NCBI RefSeq assembly: GCF_000004195.4
Contig: NC_030678.2
Location: forward strand, 87,456,904 to 87,520,903
Direction of reading: 5' to 3'
Length of the DNA stretch: 64,000 bases
Origin: Xenopus tropicalis
Taxonomy: Eukaryota > Chordata > Amphibia > Anura > Pipidae
The notes under the pieces were generated by a model that was given only the letters and a program-made list of their open reading frames with translations, was not told the DNA's origin and did not search any database. A program made the translations under genes and the position numbers. Positions 41,901-44,900 of this stretch are shown here, piece after piece; positions within the stretch are counted from its first letter, which is position 1, and the number at the start of each line of letters is the position of its first letter.

Positions 41901-44900
41901 ACTTGATCTAGCACATTCTGAAAATGGACAGGTATTTTCACTGCACCCACATGCCAGCCATAAGGGGGTACTTGTACTATGTACTACTGTAGAAGACCCT
42001 GTCATGAGTAGGGCCCTTAATATAATATTTAGTATGAATTAAAATATCAAAAGAGGCCTCAAATGTTACATTTATAGTGGGTTTTGGAAAACCAATCAAA
42101 ATCCATTATTTTGTGTTTATAATGGTATTTTGTGATACATGGAACAGTAGGATGCAGTGTATGTACAAGAACAATACATCTCAGGATTTTAATCCTTGTT
42201 ATCTGTTCATTACATCTTAACACATGCCAAGATGTCACAGAGAAACACTGTTGACTATAGTGGAAGTGTTCCACATAATGGGTTAGATTCAATTTAGTGA
42301 GAAAAAGGTGTATCACCTGAAATCTCATCCATTTGTTTAATGCGATAAACCATGAGATAACTTTTTCTCATTGAATTCAATTGGGCCCAGTGAGTTAAAG
42401 CTTACATTATCTGACATTACCTATGTATAAGGTTGTCTGTATGCAACAATTTAATTGAATTATATGGGTACTGTCGATAAATAACCAAGCCAAAGACAAG
42501 GAAACCAAGCCAAAGTAAGAAAACATCCTGAGGCCTTTTTTTGTCAGTTACAATGCCACTGTATATCTCATGTCTGTGTCCCTCAGGTGCAGGAAGTGGT
42601 CAAATGCCAGATAGGTGGATGTCGCAGTGACGAAAATGAAGACTCTCCAAACTCTTGTAAGAATGGTCAGCTGCAGATAATGGTGAGTATGGGCTGTACT
42701 TGAAATTGTTGCTTAACTAAAGTAGGACAGAAATATTGTACATTATTTCCTAGGCTTTTGAACCAGCCCAAGGCAACCACATTCCTTTAGCATAAAATAT
42801 GGCATTTCATTTTAAGGGTTCAGTTCTCCTTAAAAAAAATGTTCTTTAGTATTGTTCGATAAAGATGTTTGTTAGGTCATTTTCTATTGTGTCTGAGATT
42901 GAGTGCTGTTCTGCTAACAGATGTACAATACATTATTGAAAGTGCCTTATTCAACAGATCTTACTTTCTCCAGCTCATTCTGCTTTGTGTGTTGTCATCT
43001 TGTCTTAATGTTTGCCTTACACAGTCTCCTGTTATTCTTTTTGCTGACATTGCCTTCCTTCTTCATGTAGTGTATTATACCTCAGTTTAGATCTGTCTAG
43101 AATTTCCTCTTCATCCGCTTATATTCCTTTTTTGCGTCTCTTTTCATCATGCCCCTCTTGTTCTTATAGACAGATTTTGAAAAAGATGTGGACCTGGCTT
43201 GTCAGTCTGAGGAAAAGGCTTCATGGTACACTGCACATGGAGAAACTGGTAAGAACATGCTCAGCATGAGGCCTTTCTGCACAGATACGTTGTTATTGCT
43301 GCAGACAAATTGGATCAGCTTAATCCTATAAAGGAAGTTTAGCTTGTGGGTGTGAGAAGTTTCTCTACTTGTTCCGGAAAATCAAATCATAGATATGAAA
43401 CAAAAACAGCGGAGATGGGGTTTCTCAGCAAATTTGGAATTGAAAAAGTTTTTTATCAAGTGGAAAACAAGAATGGGATAACAGGGCAGAATGTGTGCAG
43501 AAGCGAATAGAAAGGTTTAACAGAGCAAAATGGGTGCAAGGTAACATTGCAGGTAGGATAGTGAGCAAGAGGCTAAAGGTGGTTCATTAAATAAATTGGA
43601 GTTTGAAATAGATATCATGGATACTTATGAAGTAATAGAGAAGACCTATAAGGAGGTTTAAATGTCTCTAAATAAACAACTTTTTTCTCGTAGTTCTTTT
43701 TAAAGAATTGAACACATGCCACCCTTCCAGTGTGACAGGAGCCCTGTCTCGCATTTCTCTAGATGATGAGGATGATCTTAAACTGCATAAAGGTAGTGAT
43801 GGACTCAGTTTCTCACACCTCCCTGGAAACATATCTTCACCAGGGGGTATTCTTCTCCAGGTGCCTAAAATAACCCATAACCCAGTAAATGAGCTCAATG
43901 ATCCACTTCCCAAGAAAGAGATCAACCTTGAGCGTGGCCCTCTTTACATTAGTCCTGATGGAAATCGCTGGCCTATGGATTTTGGGGATGGCCAACTGGA
44001 ACCATCACTGGAAAGTGAGTACATGGTTCTTCCCAGACGAACTTTAAGTCTCAAACCATTTGGTCGGGAGCATGGCAAGCTTAATGTCAAGTTGGCAGAT
44101 CTAAGCAAGGGACGCCAACAAGGAGATTCAGAAGGGTACCCCAGTTTTCTGTCTGTGGACCACATCAATGTAAACCTCACCCCACCCTTTGTGCCCAGCC
44201 AGCACCAGTATGGCTTGCCCCTTAAGCAGCCTCCATCAGTCCGTCAGATTCTAGCATCGGAGATGAATGAGCGAAGTCGCACCATGCCACGCACAGTGCC
44301 TGGTCCATCTCTTAGTGCTGGTTCTCTAGAGGTGAGTGGTAAAAGGCAACATTGTTTGTTTTTTTTATGTGAGTAGTCTGTAATATGCGTCTTTATATTT
44401 TAGTCTTTGACTCTGTTTTCTCTGTTCAGGTTCTCAGTCTCCCCAGTTGTTTTTATTTGCCCTTTTTTCCAGTCTATTTCTCCCTTTCTGTCACCCCCCA
44501 CAGGCTCACCTCATGTTTGAGTCTCTTTTCGCACATTCCTTTTTCTGTGTCTGTACATTCATGGCAGCTCTTCTGCCTTCTCTCAATCCATCTTTTCCCT
44601 CCTTCCTTCTTTCTCTCTCTCCCTTCTTACATAGAAACCACACCAACCTGTACCTGTGTTTCTCCCTCAGCGGAAGCGATTGAGATATTCAGATTTGGAT
44701 TTTGAGGTGAGCTCTTTTACACAAATGTACTCCCAAGTTTGCACGCTTGGTCTCTCTTCTCCACACTGCATGGTGGTAGATGATTTCCTTTCTCGGACTG
44801 GTTGCATGAATGGCGGGAGGGCTTTATGGTTTTAAGTGTGGGGTGCTAACTCCACAGATGACCTTTTGCAGAAAGTGATGCACACCAGAAAAAGACACTC

